Source of the DNA: Rhizobium sp. Root1334
GTDB lineage: Bacteria > Pseudomonadota > Alphaproteobacteria > Rhizobiales > Rhizobiaceae
DNA length: 64,000 bases
Direction of reading: 5' to 3'
Assembly (NCBI RefSeq): GCF_001426665.1
Contig: NZ_LMEY01000028.1
Location: 186,001-250,000, forward strand
In this document: piece by piece, positions 18,305 through 26,969 of the stretch
Layout: every line of letters starts with the position of its first letter
Position numbering within the stretch: the stretch's first letter is position 1
Program-made: the position numbers and the translations under genes
Notes under the pieces: generated by a model
Databases searched by the model: none
Seen by the model: only the letters and a program-made list of their open reading frames with translations
Told to the model about the DNA's origin: nothing

Positions 18305-18355
18305 TGTCTTCCTCCTCCTCTGGGTGCAGGCTTCTCCTCGCCCGCATTTGAACGG

Positions 18356-18378
18356 GCGCCGGCTCTCCTTGCCGGCGC
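18356..18378 (-). terminator. Intercistronic hairpin before the binding-protein gene
   Basis: GCGCCGGC, a 7-nt loop and GCCGGCGC form a perfect 8-bp stem in the 81-nt gap between the 827-residue gene and the binding-protein gene. A further CGCCCG/CGGGCG pair lies alongside at about 18339-18358. No T-tract follows; processing or mRNA protection is more likely than termination. Confidence 0.4.
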
Positions 18379-18385
18379 TTCGCCT

Positions 18386-20869
18386 TTAGTGTGCGGCCAA
18401 CATGGCAACCTCGCCTGCGACCGTGAAATCCTTCGGAACGATCGTCCGGTCTTCGGCCTCGACCGATCCATCCTTGCGGAAAGTGACCGTGCCATAATCG
18501 GGGTCTTCGACCACGAGCGAGCCGTCTGCCGTCTCCGCAACGGATAGCGAGGCGAACCGGCTTTCGACACCAGCGAGATCCGAGGATTCGCAAACACGGA
18601 CGATCCAGCGGGTGTTCTGGCCATATTGGCGCAGTTCCGCATTGGCTGATGGGCCTGTCGTCACCGGCTGCAACTCGGTACTGCCGAGCAGAATGACCGC
18701 GCCGCCGCCGCTACGGGCCAAAGCCACCCGCCCTTTCACGCTGCTTTCGTCGAACTCGGCGACCGGGAACCAGGCATGGGTGAAATCGGGTTGTTCCTCG
18801 AAGGTCAAAAAGTCGAGTACGGCCAGCCCCCGGTACTGGTGGGCGCGAGGGAGGGTGCCGCACCCACCCCAGAAGGACGGCCGGCCGTACCCGAACTGAA
18901 TGGTCTCGCCGGGATGGTTGATCCAGACGGCTGCTTCCGGCCGCTTGCCGAGACGCAGATGCAGGACGGTTTCCTGATAACCCCACTCATTCCAGCGGTA
19001 GTGGGCTGCAGAGCCCATGGCGAAATCGCGGCTCTTGTAGTGATAGAGCGCGGCAAACCGGTCCTGGCCCTGGGCGAACCGCCATTCCTGATGTTCGCCG
19101 GCTTGATGACTGGCAACGGCGGCGAGTGTTTCGGGAATGATCAAACCGTGATCGCGCAGGCAGACCGCAAGCTGCGGCAGAGCATGGACACGCCGACCAT
19201 ACCAGCCGGCGCCCCACAGCAGGCGGGCGACTCCCGAAAGCTCCAGCGAGCGGCCGGCGCAAAGCGTGTGTTCGTAGGAGCGCCCCTGCGCTGCCGTGAC
19301 CATGCCGTGGTGGGCGGAGCGGGCGATGACTTCGCACAGGCGGATGATCCCTTTCTTGGCGCGCTCGGCGATATCCGCATCGGGCGACAGCGCGGCGAGT
19401 GCCGTCAGGCCCTTGAGATCAATCGGGAAATATGGCGCCGAGTTGAACTCCGCCATCTCCCAAGCCTCGAAATGATCGAGCCAGGCGCGCACGCGGGCGG
19501 CACCAACGGCGCTTTGCTCGGTCCCCTTGCGGCCGGAGCGGGCGAAGGTTTCACCGGCCAGCAGATGTCCGGCGAGATAGGCGGACGTATGGAATAGCAG
19601 GGCGTGGTTTTCGGAGAAATACCACTGAACATCGTTGCCGGGTTCGTCCATCCAGTAGCGGAAATCGAGGATGGCACGATCGATGCGGGCGCGGGTCTTG
19701 TCGCCGATGTCCTTGCCCCAGACGGTACGCGACCACAGGAGCGGCACGAGCGAGAAATCGGCGCAATCGTGGCAATCCTCGATCGACGGCAGAATTTCCT
19801 CGATCATCGCATCGGTATCGGCGCCGGAGCGGCCACTGGCGAGCCGTGCAAATGCTCGAACGGTGTCACGTTCGGAGAATTCCGAGACTTCGGTGAGCGT
19901 CTCCGTGATGCGTTCGGCAAGCGCCGCCGGTGCAGTGCCCTGCCGGGCGGTGTGGCAGATTTCGATACCGAGCGAGCGCGATGCAACGAAGCTGCCGGCT
20001 TTCAGCGTGATGCGGAAGTGACGGAAATCGGCAGGGGCATTTTCGGAAGGACCGATCACCAGACGGGCAGCACCCGCCTTGAGGGTGAAATCGTAGTCGA
20101 AGCGTTCGGTCGACATGAAGTCGCCTTCGACCGCAACATTGACATCGACATCCACGGGCAGAGGCTCGGCAAGCAGCAGGGTGATATCGCCTTCGAAATA
20201 AGCCGTGCGCTCAAAATGCATGCTGTCGAGGGCGGCCTCGATTGTCTCAGCCACCTTGCCTTCGACCGGCACAGGAACGGCGACGCTCGCCGCCGGGCCA
20301 TTGAGATAGTCAAGCTGGAAGAAATAGCGGGCGTCGCGTTCAGCGAGATCATCGAAGAAGATCGTGACCTCGTTCAGGCCTTCCTGCAGCAGCAATTCGA
20401 ACTCGGCCTTTGCCTCGAGATTGCGGCTATAGGGAGCCATCCAACCAGCTTCCTCGCCGTTCAGCCAAAGGACCGCGCCGCCGCAAGTGCCGAGGCGAAC
20501 CTTGGCGGTTCCGGCTTTCTCAGCCGCAATGAATGTGCGGGCAAAAATGGCAAGCCGGGTCGGGCGGAACCAGAAGCCGGAGAGGTCGAGCCGTGGGGAA
20601 CCGAAAGGCAGCCACCAGCGGGCGGCTTCGAAAGCGCCACGGACATCGGGACGTTTGCCACGATAGGTTTCGGCAAAGATCGTGCGGCAAGGATATTCAT
20701 GCGGAATGAAGTTCTTATGCTTGGTGAGAAAGAAGAACGGGTCCATCTCGCCCTTCATCGGCGCATCCGGCACGTCGAAACGCTCTTCGGCAATCGTTCC
20801 GAGCTGCCAGTAGCGGATGGCATCGCCAGCGTTCAGTTTGCGGTTCATCAGGGATCTCATCGGGGTCAT
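18386..20869 (-). CDS. Unrecognised 827-residue protein of the uronate operon, candidate polysaccharide-active enzyme
   Basis: I do not recognise a named family. Residues about 1-330 look like beta-sandwich domains, with a lectin-like stretch GGAVLWLNGEEAGWM (about 130-144) resembling the accessory domain of GH2 and rhamnosidase-type enzymes. Residues about 340-650 are helix-rich and read like an alpha/alpha toroid (YWMDEPGNDVQWYFSENHAL; FHTSAYLAGHLLAGE). The C-terminal ~150 residues return to beta structure. No signal peptide, so cytoplasmic. It overlaps kduI by ATGA and precedes the binding protein. A heparinase/lyase-like or glycosidase role on imported oligosaccharide is inferred from layout and context only. 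An in-frame ATG at 20848 is an alternative start. Confidence 0.8.
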   Translation of the reverse strand: MTPMRSLMNRKLNAGDAIRYWQLGTIAEERFDVPDAPMKGEMDPFFFLTKHKNFIPHEYPCRTIFAETYRGKRPDVRGAFEAARWWLPFGSPRLDLSGFWFRPTRLAIFARTFIAAEKAGTAKVRLGTCGGAVLWLNGEEAGWMAPYSRNLEAKAEFELLLQEGLNEVTIFFDDLAERDARYFFQLDYLNGPAASVAVPVPVEGKVAETIEAALDSMHFERTAYFEGDITLLLAEPLPVDVDVNVAVEGDFMSTERFDYDFTLKAGAARLVIGPSENAPADFRHFRITLKAGSFVASRSLGIEICHTARQGTAPAALAERITETLTEVSEFSERDTVRAFARLASGRSGADTDAMIEEILPSIEDCHDCADFSLVPLLWSRTVWGKDIGDKTRARIDRAILDFRYWMDEPGNDVQWYFSENHALLFHTSAYLAGHLLAGETFARSGRKGTEQSAVGAARVRAWLDHFEAWEMAEFNSAPYFPIDLKGLTALAALSPDADIAERAKKGIIRLCEVIARSAHHGMVTAAQGRSYEHTLCAGRSLELSGVARLLWGAGWYGRRVHALPQLAVCLRDHGLIIPETLAAVASHQAGEHQEWRFAQGQDRFAALYHYKSRDFAMGSAAHYRWNEWGYQETVLHLRLGKRPEAAVWINHPGETIQFGYGRPSFWGGCGTLPRAHQYRGLAVLDFLTFEEQPDFTHAWFPVAEFDESSVKGRVALARSGGGAVILLGSTELQPVTTGPSANAELRQYGQNTRWIVRVCESSDLAGVESRFASLSVAETADGSLVVEDPDYGTVTFRKDGSVEAEDRTIVPKDFTVAGEVAMLAAH

Positions 20870-21702
20870 TTCAGCTCTGCCAGGGCTACCGGGGCCACGT
20901 CGTTATATTCCTGGTTTTCTCCGGTCATGCCCCAGACGAAGGCATAGGGGCCGGTGCCGGCGCCCATATGGATAGACCAGGCGGGTGACAAGACGGCGTC
21001 ACCGTTGGCGACGATCAGATGGCGGGTCTCTTCAGGGCGGCCCATCAGATGGATGATGCGATCTTCCGCCGCCATGTCGAAATAGCAGTAGGCTTCCATG
21101 CGGCGCTCATGCAGGTGCGGCGGCATGGTGTTCCAGACGCTGCCTTCGGCCAGATCGGTAATGCCCATCAACAGCAGGCAGGACGGCGTGACTTCCGGGT
21201 GAATATACATGGCGAGGCGGCGCTTGTTCGACCGGCGGCCGTCGCCCAGATCGACGGCCTTCGATTCCGATTTCCTGATCAGCTTGTGTGGAATGTCGGC
21301 GCCGGCTGGGACCGAGTTCATGTAGAAACGGGCCGGGGTCTTTCCCGAAAGGCTCGTCATGACGATCTCGCGGGCACCGCGGCCGAGATAGAGCACGTCG
21401 CGGTTTTCCAGCGTAAAGGATTGCCCATCGACAGTGATAGTGCCGGTGCCGCCCAGATTGGCGATGCCCATTTCACGCGCCGACAGGAGATAGGGTGTGC
21501 CGATTTCGTCGCCAGAGCCGAACGTCACGCTTTTGGAAACCGGCATCGCGCCACCGAGAAGCAGGCGGTCGACATGCGTATAGGTGAAACTTGCTGCGTC
21601 CGGCACGAACAGGTCGGTCATCAGGAAAGCGCTGCGGAGCTTTTCCGTGTCATAACCTTTGACGTCTTCCGGGGCTGCTCCATACAAAATCTTCATCGTC
21701 AT
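20866..21702 (-). CDS. kduI: 5-dehydro-4-deoxy-D-glucuronate isomerase
   Basis: 278 residues, exactly the usual KduI length. Conserved stretches include GGAMPVSKSVTFGSGDE, GTITVDGQSFTL, the metal-binding cupin box NTMPPHLHERRMEAY and the end YAFVWGMTGENQEY. KduI turns 5-keto-4-deoxyuronate, released from unsaturated uronates, into 2,5-diketo-3-deoxygluconate for KduD. I start it at 21702 (MTMKILYG) because AAGGAC sits upstream and the ATGA overlap with the GH105 gene is then 4 nt. An upstream extension in the same frame lacks support. Confidence 0.95.
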   Translation of the reverse strand: MTMKILYGAAPEDVKGYDTEKLRSAFLMTDLFVPDAASFTYTHVDRLLLGGAMPVSKSVTFGSGDEIGTPYLLSAREMGIANLGGTGTITVDGQSFTLENRDVLYLGRGAREIVMTSLSGKTPARFYMNSVPAGADIPHKLIRKSESKAVDLGDGRRSNKRRLAMYIHPEVTPSCLLLMGITDLAEGSVWNTMPPHLHERRMEAYCYFDMAAEDRIIHLMGRPEETRHLIVANGDAVLSPAWSIHMGAGTGPYAFVWGMTGENQEYNDVAPVALAELK

Positions 21703-22799
21703 GCTGCTTGTCCTTCTTGGCCGACGTGCTGCAAGCCTTCGGAAAGGCACAGGATGGCAAGTGCCTGGCCATAGCCGGTCGGTTGAATGGGGATGTCCTT
21801 GTAGAACTGGAGGTCATGGCCCATGCGGGTGCCATAGGAAACGTTTCCGACAGTGCCGGTCTCGTCGATGTTATCCATGACTACCTGTAAGGCCTTGAGG
21901 CCAGCTTCACGCCAAGCCGGCGGGCCGAGGCCGAGGCGGTAGCCCTTCAGCAGGCCGTAACCGATCCCGGCGGTGGCGGAAATTTCTTCGTAGGAGGTGG
22001 CATCGTCGAGCAGCGTGCGCCATGCGCCGGATGGAGCCTGCAGCGACAAGAGCGCATCGACCTGCGCGACCAGAACACCTTGCAGGAAATCCTTCACGGG
22101 CTTGGCAAGCTCGGCGAGATCAAAGAGATCGAGCAGGCCTGCCGTGATCCAGGCATTGCCGCGTGCCCAGCGCGCTTCGGCGAAGTTGTGGCGGCCATCG
22201 AATGTCCAGCCATGGAACCAGAGACCGGTGTGCGTGTCGGCAAGATAACGGGTGTGAACGAGAAACTGACGCGAGGCTTCATCGACCAGTTCACGGCGAC
22301 CGCTGGCCTGACCATAGGATGCGAGGAACAGGGCGACCATATAGAGCGTGTCATCCCAAAGCTCGTCGTGATTGACCTTGTCGGAGACATGATGCTCGAA
22401 GCCGCCTTCCGGCGTGCGGCCAAGCTCCGCCAGCACCCGGTTTGCCCATTCATCGAGAACCGGCTGCCAACGTGGATCACGGGTTTTTGCCCAGAGGACT
22501 GACAGGCCGAGCATTGGCGCGGTAGTGTTGACGTTGAGCTGCGGCAGGCCTGCTTCGATGCGTTGCGCATACCATTGTTCGACAAGCTGGCGCAGATCGT
22601 CGCGGCCGGTGAAAAGCCAGAGCTTGATCAGGCCATAGAGGCCGACGCCCTGCGGCCATTCCCAGCTGTCGAAGCTGATATAGTCGCCGGCAGTGCCATC
22701 GAGATTGGGCTCATGGAAACGGCCGTCATGCTTGAGGCCGGTTGTTCCGGCGACAAGGCGATCGAGACCATTGCTGATATCGCGGCCATCTGGACCCAT
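21699..22799 (-). CDS. GH88/GH105-type unsaturated glucuronyl/galacturonyl hydrolase
   Basis: 366 residues forming an alpha/alpha toroid. GH105 hallmarks are the aspartate pair in DELWDDTLYM (D149/D150), the ARWARGNAWIT box (209-219) and SYEEISATAGIGYGLLKG near 295-312. It hydrates the vinyl ether of a terminal 4,5-unsaturated uronic acid and so frees the substrate of KduI. The ATG at 22799 has a perfect GGAGGAG site. There is no signal peptide, so it works on imported disaccharides such as unsaturated rhamnogalacturonan or glucuronan fragments; GH88 versus GH105 cannot be settled here. First gene of the operon. Confidence 0.92.
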   Translation of the reverse strand: MGPDGRDISNGLDRLVAGTTGLKHDGRFHEPNLDGTAGDYISFDSWEWPQGVGLYGLIKLWLFTGRDDLRQLVEQWYAQRIEAGLPQLNVNTTAPMLGLSVLWAKTRDPRWQPVLDEWANRVLAELGRTPEGGFEHHVSDKVNHDELWDDTLYMVALFLASYGQASGRRELVDEASRQFLVHTRYLADTHTGLWFHGWTFDGRHNFAEARWARGNAWITAGLLDLFDLAELAKPVKDFLQGVLVAQVDALLSLQAPSGAWRTLLDDATSYEEISATAGIGYGLLKGYRLGLGPPAWREAGLKALQVVMDNIDETGTVGNVSYGTRMGHDLQFYKDIPIQPTGYGQALAILCLSEGLQHVGQEGQAA

Positions 22800-22867
22800 G
22801 AATGCTCCTCCACATGTGCCGCTCTTCAGGGCGGCTCGTTGGCGAAATAAATGCACGTCGAATTTTG

Positions 22868-22875
22868 TTGCGCAA
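22868..22875. promoter_or_regulatory. TTGCGCAA dyad between GH105 and lacI-type genes, candidate operator
   Basis: A perfect 8-bp palindrome with the CG centre common in LacI-family operators. It lies 68 nt upstream of the GH105 start and 39 nt upstream of the regulator start. The flanks (ATTTT before, AAAAT after, not equally spaced) extend the symmetry weakly. It is the best dyad in the 115-nt gap. Confidence 0.5.
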
Positions 22876-22914
22876 TCTGAAAATTTTTCTCATGTTGATG
22901 CAACGGAGATCGAT

Positions 22915-23967
22915 ATGGCTGTCAAACCCATCGCGGGCAAACGCGGAAAGAAGAGCAGGCGGGTCCGCTTGGAGGACATTGCCGAGGCGTGCGGCGTCTC
23001 ACTGAGCACAGCGTCGCGGGCGATTGCGGGCGAAAAAGGGGTGCGGCCGGAAATCCGCCAGCAGGTGCTCGAAGCGGCAAAGATTGCCAATTACGTCATC
23101 CCGACAGCGGTCGCGGGCCAGAAGGTCATTCTGGCCGCGTCGAGTGCGGCGATGATCGATTATGTCCGCAACCAGTTCACGCTCTACGTGCTTGAAGGAC
23201 TGAAGGAACGGGCACAAGCACTGGGTCTCGAGATCGTCACACGGCCAATTGCCGACCGCAACGAGGAACTGGCGGTTCTCAAGGAGGCGCAAGACGATCC
23301 GCAGGTTGCAGGCCTCTTGTTTCTAACGGTCGATGACGAGGGCATGCTGGCCGCGACCCGCGGCTTCGACAAACCGGTGGTACTGCTCAACAGCGACGAT
23401 CCGTTCATGCGGCTTTCCAGCGTCACGCCCTGCAACCGGTCCAGCGCGCGGCTGGCCGCCGATCACCTGATCGGGCTTGGTCATGAGCGCATCTTGTTTC
23501 TGATGCGGCCGGGGCGACGCACCATTGAGCGGCGCTATGAGGGCTGGAAGGATGCGCTGTTGCATCACGGGCTTGCCGCAGACACGGATCTGGTCGTTCC
23601 GGTCGAGGACTGGCTGCCGGAACTGGCAGCGCAGGCCATTGCCTCACGGATCGCGGCGCGCGGGCTTGATTTTACCGCCGTTCTGGCCGCAGGTGACAGT
23701 CTCGCCGTCGGCGCGATGATGGGCGTCCAGCAGCGGGGCTATTCGGTGCCGGGCGACGTTTCCGTCATGGGCATGGACGACCTGCCGCAGGCATCCTTCC
23801 TCAACCCGCCGCTGACGACAATGCATATCCCGATGCGCGAGATCGGCTCGGTCGCGCTCGACCTTTTGCGCGACAGCCTCTCGGGCCTGCCGATGCCGCC
23901 GCGCCGCGTCGAACTCGCCTGTCATCTGGTCGAGCGGGCATCGACGGGACAGCGGCGGCCAATGTAG
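22915..23967 (+). CDS. LacI-family transcriptional regulator of the uronate operon
   Basis: 350 residues. The helix-turn-helix and hinge helix are at about 17-70 (VRLEDIAEACGVSLSTASRAI, with the usual GV-S--T-SR-L core), followed by a periplasmic-binding-protein-like effector domain with QVAGLLFLTVDDEG and PGDVSVMGMDDLPQASFLNPPLTT. The ATG at 22915 has a GGAG site; the open frame continues upstream but the HTH begins here. It is divergent from GH105 and probably represses the nine-gene operon, with an unsaturated-uronate intermediate as inducer. Its stop abuts the stop of the convergent gene. Confidence 0.92.
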   Translation: MAVKPIAGKRGKKSRRVRLEDIAEACGVSLSTASRAIAGEKGVRPEIRQQVLEAAKIANYVIPTAVAGQKVILAASSAAMIDYVRNQFTLYVLEGLKERAQALGLEIVTRPIADRNEELAVLKEAQDDPQVAGLLFLTVDDEGMLAATRGFDKPVVLLNSDDPFMRLSSVTPCNRSSARLAADHLIGLGHERILFLMRPGRRTIERRYEGWKDALLHHGLAADTDLVVPVEDWLPELAAQAIASRIAARGLDFTAVLAAGDSLAVGAMMGVQQRGYSVPGDVSVMGMDDLPQASFLNPPLTTMHIPMREIGSVALDLLRDSLSGLPMPPRRVELACHLVERASTGQRRPM

Positions 23968-24225
23968 TCACGATCCAACCGAAAACCGTATCCGTGCCCG
24001 GCGATAGGCATCGGGGATCGACAGTGCCCAGATGAACAGACCGCCCGCGTGTCTCCCGATAAAGGACTGTTCCGGCGTGGTGGTCATGTAGGTCAGGAAC
24101 GAAAACAACAGGACGAACAGCGCGAATGCCAGCCCGCGGCGTGCTTCGCCGACGGCGACATGGCCGGCACCCGGCAGGATGATCGACAGAAGAAGAACGA
24201 GATAGGGATTTATCGGTTTCGACAC
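23968..24225 (-). CDS. 85-residue membrane protein, last gene of the permease operon
   Basis: Two hydrophobic helices are visible, about 8-25 (YLVLLLSIILPGAGHVAVG) and about 30-48 (LAFALFVLLFSFLTYM), plus a weaker third near 60-72. The first has the PGAGH/G pattern often found in small TM2-like proteins. No function recognised. It starts 9 nt after the 231-residue gene, so it belongs to the six-gene operon, and it converges on lacI with the two stop codons adjacent. Confidence 0.7.
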   Translation of the reverse strand: MSKPINPYLVLLLSIILPGAGHVAVGEARRGLAFALFVLLFSFLTYMTTTPEQSFIGRHAGGLFIWALSIPDAYRRARIRFSVGS

Positions 24226-24234
24226 GAGCAGCCT

Positions 24235-24930
24235 TCAAGCAACTTGCAAGACAGGCACACTGTCTGCTTCAGCGTAAATCGTACTCAGGCCTGCCGTCAG
24301 CGCAATGGCCTGAGCGATCGTTGCAGCCGGAACCGTCTCGAGCGAAAACCGTGCCTGCCGCAAAAACATGTGCGCCGCACGCTCCCCTTGCGATGCCTGA
24401 TAAACGAGCCGGGCCGCCTTCGCGGTAATCACCGCCTCCTTGACCTTTTGGTCAGCAAACAGGCGCTGGAAATGCCGCCCGGCCAGCGCCGCCTGCTCAG
24501 CGTTCGCCCGTCCGTCACCACGCATCAGCAAGGAAATGCCCATCTGGGGCGGACTCATCCATTCCGGAAAGCCGTGAACGAGCGAATAGTATTCCGAACC
24601 GGTTGGACGGGCGAGCGCGCCGAGTGACGGACAGTCCCGTGCAGCACGCTCAAACAACGTCACCTTCAGCCAGAGTTGTGGCAGGCGGCGTGTCACCATC
24701 GTATCGGCAATCAGTTCGATCCTGACATGGCGGCCATCGCCGATCCATCCGGTGACGATGGGAAACTGATCCGCTGCAATGCTGATGCCCGGTTCGGTGA
24801 GCAGCCCATGGGCTTCGTCGAGCAACCGGCCGCGCTGTTGCATGGCCTGCCGATGTCCACGGATGGCGGCGCGGACGAACCAGGCGACAGCCAAAAGGGC
24901 AAAGGCGAAGAGCAGATAATAGATCGTCAA
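24235..24930 (-). CDS. Membrane-anchored 231-residue protein of unknown function
   Basis: One N-terminal helix (about 3-22, YYLLFAFALLAVAWFVRAAI) anchors a soluble domain of about 200 residues with mixed alpha/beta pattern. No motif is recognised; the tail is helical (about 150-225). It lies 60 nt after the APC permease gene and 9 nt before the 85-residue gene. With an N-in signal anchor the soluble part would face the periplasm or cytoplasm depending on charge; the Arg/Lys-rich stretch after the helix favours a cytoplasmic domain. Confidence 0.7.
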   Translation of the reverse strand: MTIYYLLFAFALLAVAWFVRAAIRGHRQAMQQRGRLLDEAHGLLTEPGISIAADQFPIVTGWIGDGRHVRIELIADTMVTRRLPQLWLKVTLFERAARDCPSLGALARPTGSEYYSLVHGFPEWMSPPQMGISLLMRGDGRANAEQAALAGRHFQRLFADQKVKEAVITAKAARLVYQASQGERAAHMFLRQARFSLETVPAATIAQAIALTAGLSTIYAEADSVPVLQVA

Positions 24931-24990
24931 CCCTGTTCCCTCCGGATACTGGACCCGCAGCCACTGATCAGGCTGCGGATTGTGTTCAGA

Positions 24991-26388
24991 TCAATACCCC
25001 TCCGGCCGTGGCCAGGGCATGGTGAACTGGTCGCCTCGACGCACGAACCGGTAGCGCCGGAAGTGGAACCACAGCGATGCAATGATATAAAAACTGACCA
25101 TCGCGATGAGCTGCGTCCCGTATCCGAGGAAGACGGCGACATAGGCGGTGGCGCACAAGATCAGAAGCACGATCGTCGGCAACGGATGCATCGGGTGGAC
25201 GTAACCGCGCTTGATCGTATCGAGAGGCCATTTCTTGCGGAACATCACCATGTTGAAGGTCATGAACGTGTAGCCCAGCAGCCCGGACAGGATCGAGAAC
25301 GTGACGACCTGGTCGAGCGGCGCGCCGAGCGCGAAGATCAAGGCAATCGGCACGAGGAAGATGATCGAGCGATACGGTGTGCGATAAACCGGATGCACGG
25401 CACCGAACCAGATCGGCAGATAACGGTCGCGGCCCATCGAGAACCAGGCGCGTGACGCATCGTTGATGCAGCCGTTTGCCGAAGCGAGCGTCGAGAACAT
25501 CGTGCCGATGAAGAGCAGAACCATCAGCCCGCGATTGCCCGTAACACGCGCCGCATCAAACAGCGGTGTGCCGGCCTGGCCGAGATATTCCCAAGGAATA
25601 AGCCCGGAGCAGACATACCAGGTCATGGTCGCGGCGATCAGCAGCGTCATGATGCCGGCCATGGTGCCGTAGGGAAGAGAGCGGGCAGGTGAACGCACTT
25701 CCTCGGCAGCCTGGCAGGTGCCTTCGATGCCGAGGTAATACCAGAGGCCGAAATGCAGCGAGGCCAGGATACCGATCCAACCATAAGGCATAGGATCGGT
25801 CGTCACCGCCGAGAAATCGAGCGGAACGCTCGACACGCCGAACTGCACCGACAGGAACAGGGCGATGATGGCCATGAAGGCGATGGCGGTGATGACGAGA
25901 TTGAATGTCAGCGTTGCCAAAACGCCGCGATAATTCAGCCATGCCAGAAACATGATGCAAAGCACGATGAACGGCTGCTGATGCAGGCCGCTATGGCCCT
26001 GCATTCCGGCCACCGTATCGAGCAGGAAGCCGATAGTGATGGCATTGGCAGCCTCCAGCATCGTATAGGCCATGACCAGAAACAGCCCGACATTGAAGGC
26101 CATCAACGGCCCGACGATGTGCTTGGCCTGCGCATATTGGCCGCCGGCGGCGGCAACCGTCGATGTCACCTCGGAATCGATCATTGCCACGCAGGTGTAA
26201 AGCAGGCCAGCCACCCAGCAGGCGATCAGGCCGGCAATCATGCCGCCTTTGCCGACGGCAAAATTCCATCCCATATATTCGCCGACGAGAACAATGCCGA
26301 CGCCGAGTGCCCAGATATGGGCGGGACCAAGGACGCGCAGCAATTGCAGCCGTTCAGGCTGACCGGGAGCAGTTTTGGTGTCTACCAT
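24991..26388 (-). CDS. APC-superfamily amino acid/amine permease
   Basis: 465 residues, about 12 transmembrane helices. The first helix has the APC signature HIWALGVGIVLVGEYMGWN with the unwound G-x-G-x2-G region. LGIEGTCQAAEEVRSPARSL (about 235-254) matches the loop seen in ethanolamine and related permeases of the AAT/Eat group. Start chosen at 26388 (MVDTKTAPGQ) with a GAGGG site 9 nt upstream; an extension to 26436 in frame is unlikely. The downstream neighbours are two unknown membrane proteins and the upstream ones three more, all spaced 9-60 nt. The substrate could be ethanolamine, a polyamine or an amino acid. Confidence 0.9.
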   Translation of the reverse strand: MVDTKTAPGQPERLQLLRVLGPAHIWALGVGIVLVGEYMGWNFAVGKGGMIAGLIACWVAGLLYTCVAMIDSEVTSTVAAAGGQYAQAKHIVGPLMAFNVGLFLVMAYTMLEAANAITIGFLLDTVAGMQGHSGLHQQPFIVLCIMFLAWLNYRGVLATLTFNLVITAIAFMAIIALFLSVQFGVSSVPLDFSAVTTDPMPYGWIGILASLHFGLWYYLGIEGTCQAAEEVRSPARSLPYGTMAGIMTLLIAATMTWYVCSGLIPWEYLGQAGTPLFDAARVTGNRGLMVLLFIGTMFSTLASANGCINDASRAWFSMGRDRYLPIWFGAVHPVYRTPYRSIIFLVPIALIFALGAPLDQVVTFSILSGLLGYTFMTFNMVMFRKKWPLDTIKRGYVHPMHPLPTIVLLILCATAYVAVFLGYGTQLIAMVSFYIIASLWFHFRRYRFVRRGDQFTMPWPRPEGY

Positions 26389-26398
26389 GTCCAGGCCC

Positions 26399-26566
26399 TC
26401 ACAGCGTGTGACGTTCAGCTGCCGCCTCGATCTCACCTTCGCGGGATGATGTCAGCAGCTCATTGTCATAGGTCGTATCGATGCGGATCATGTCCGACAG
26501 CATCAAAAGGGCAAAGAGCGCCGAAAGGGCCCATGCCGCATATTCCAGAATAGTCCAGATATCCAT
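26399..26566 (-). CDS. 55-residue single-pass membrane protein
   Basis: MDIWTILEYAAWALSALFALLM forms one helix (about 3-24); the rest is a short acidic tail (DTTYDNELLTSSREGEIEA). The gene is 10 nt upstream of the APC permease and 10 nt downstream of the 127-residue gene. A longer frame starts at 26608 but overlaps that gene. The tight packing argues that it is a real small subunit rather than a chance ORF. Confidence 0.65.
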   Translation of the reverse strand: MDIWTILEYAAWALSALFALLMLSDMIRIDTTYDNELLTSSREGEIEAAAERHTL

Positions 26567-26576
26567 TGGAGCCCCA

Positions 26577-26960
26577 CTATCTCTTCTTGACGCCGAAGCG
26601 TTCAGCAATGACGTCGCGATATTCCTTGTCAGACAACCGCACCACCAGCACGAAATACCCGATCACCAGGATTGCCATGACCACGAGGGCCATCCAGCTG
26701 AACGAATAGTCAAAACGGGCGGTGATGATATCGTTGGCGGCGGCCGGATCAGTGACGCCTAGGGCTGCCCATTGCTGCTGCTCGGTGGCGTTCTGTCCAA
26801 GGGCTTCCCATGTCGGGTTGGCGATAGGCGCGGGTGTTTTGGCCGCACCTGCCAGGCCAAGATAAAGTGGAAGATAGAGCGCACCGACGGTCAGGACCAG
26901 AAGGGTAATGACGTCGAAAATCTGCCCGGCAAAACTCTGCTTCGGCGGTTTGTAAGCCAT
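26577..26960 (-). CDS. 127-residue membrane protein with two helices
   Basis: Two hydrophobic helices, about 15-33 (DVITLLVLTVGALYLPLYLGLA) and about 87-108 (SWMALVVMAILVIGYFVLVV), are separated by a ~50-residue loop rich in Ala, Gln and Pro. The C-terminal tail is basic (ERFGVKKR). No family recognised. The ATG is 9 nt after the 103-residue gene. Likely an auxiliary subunit of the neighbouring permease, but this is only position. Confidence 0.68.
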   Translation of the reverse strand: MAYKPPKQSFAGQIFDVITLLVLTVGALYLPLYLGLAGAAKTPAPIANPTWEALGQNATEQQQWAALGVTDPAAANDIITARFDYSFSWMALVVMAILVIGYFVLVVRLSDKEYRDVIAERFGVKKR

Positions 26961-26969
26961 AATCTCCTC

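Noticed and set aside
16943-18547. Plus-strand frame of 534 codons
   Set aside because: Opposite the sugar-binding protein with its signal peptide; low-complexity and unrecognised product.
19604-20947. Plus-strand frame of 447 codons
   Set aside because: Opposite the 827-residue gene and kduI; no start signal or domain. The minus-strand genes overlap by ATGA, which supports them.
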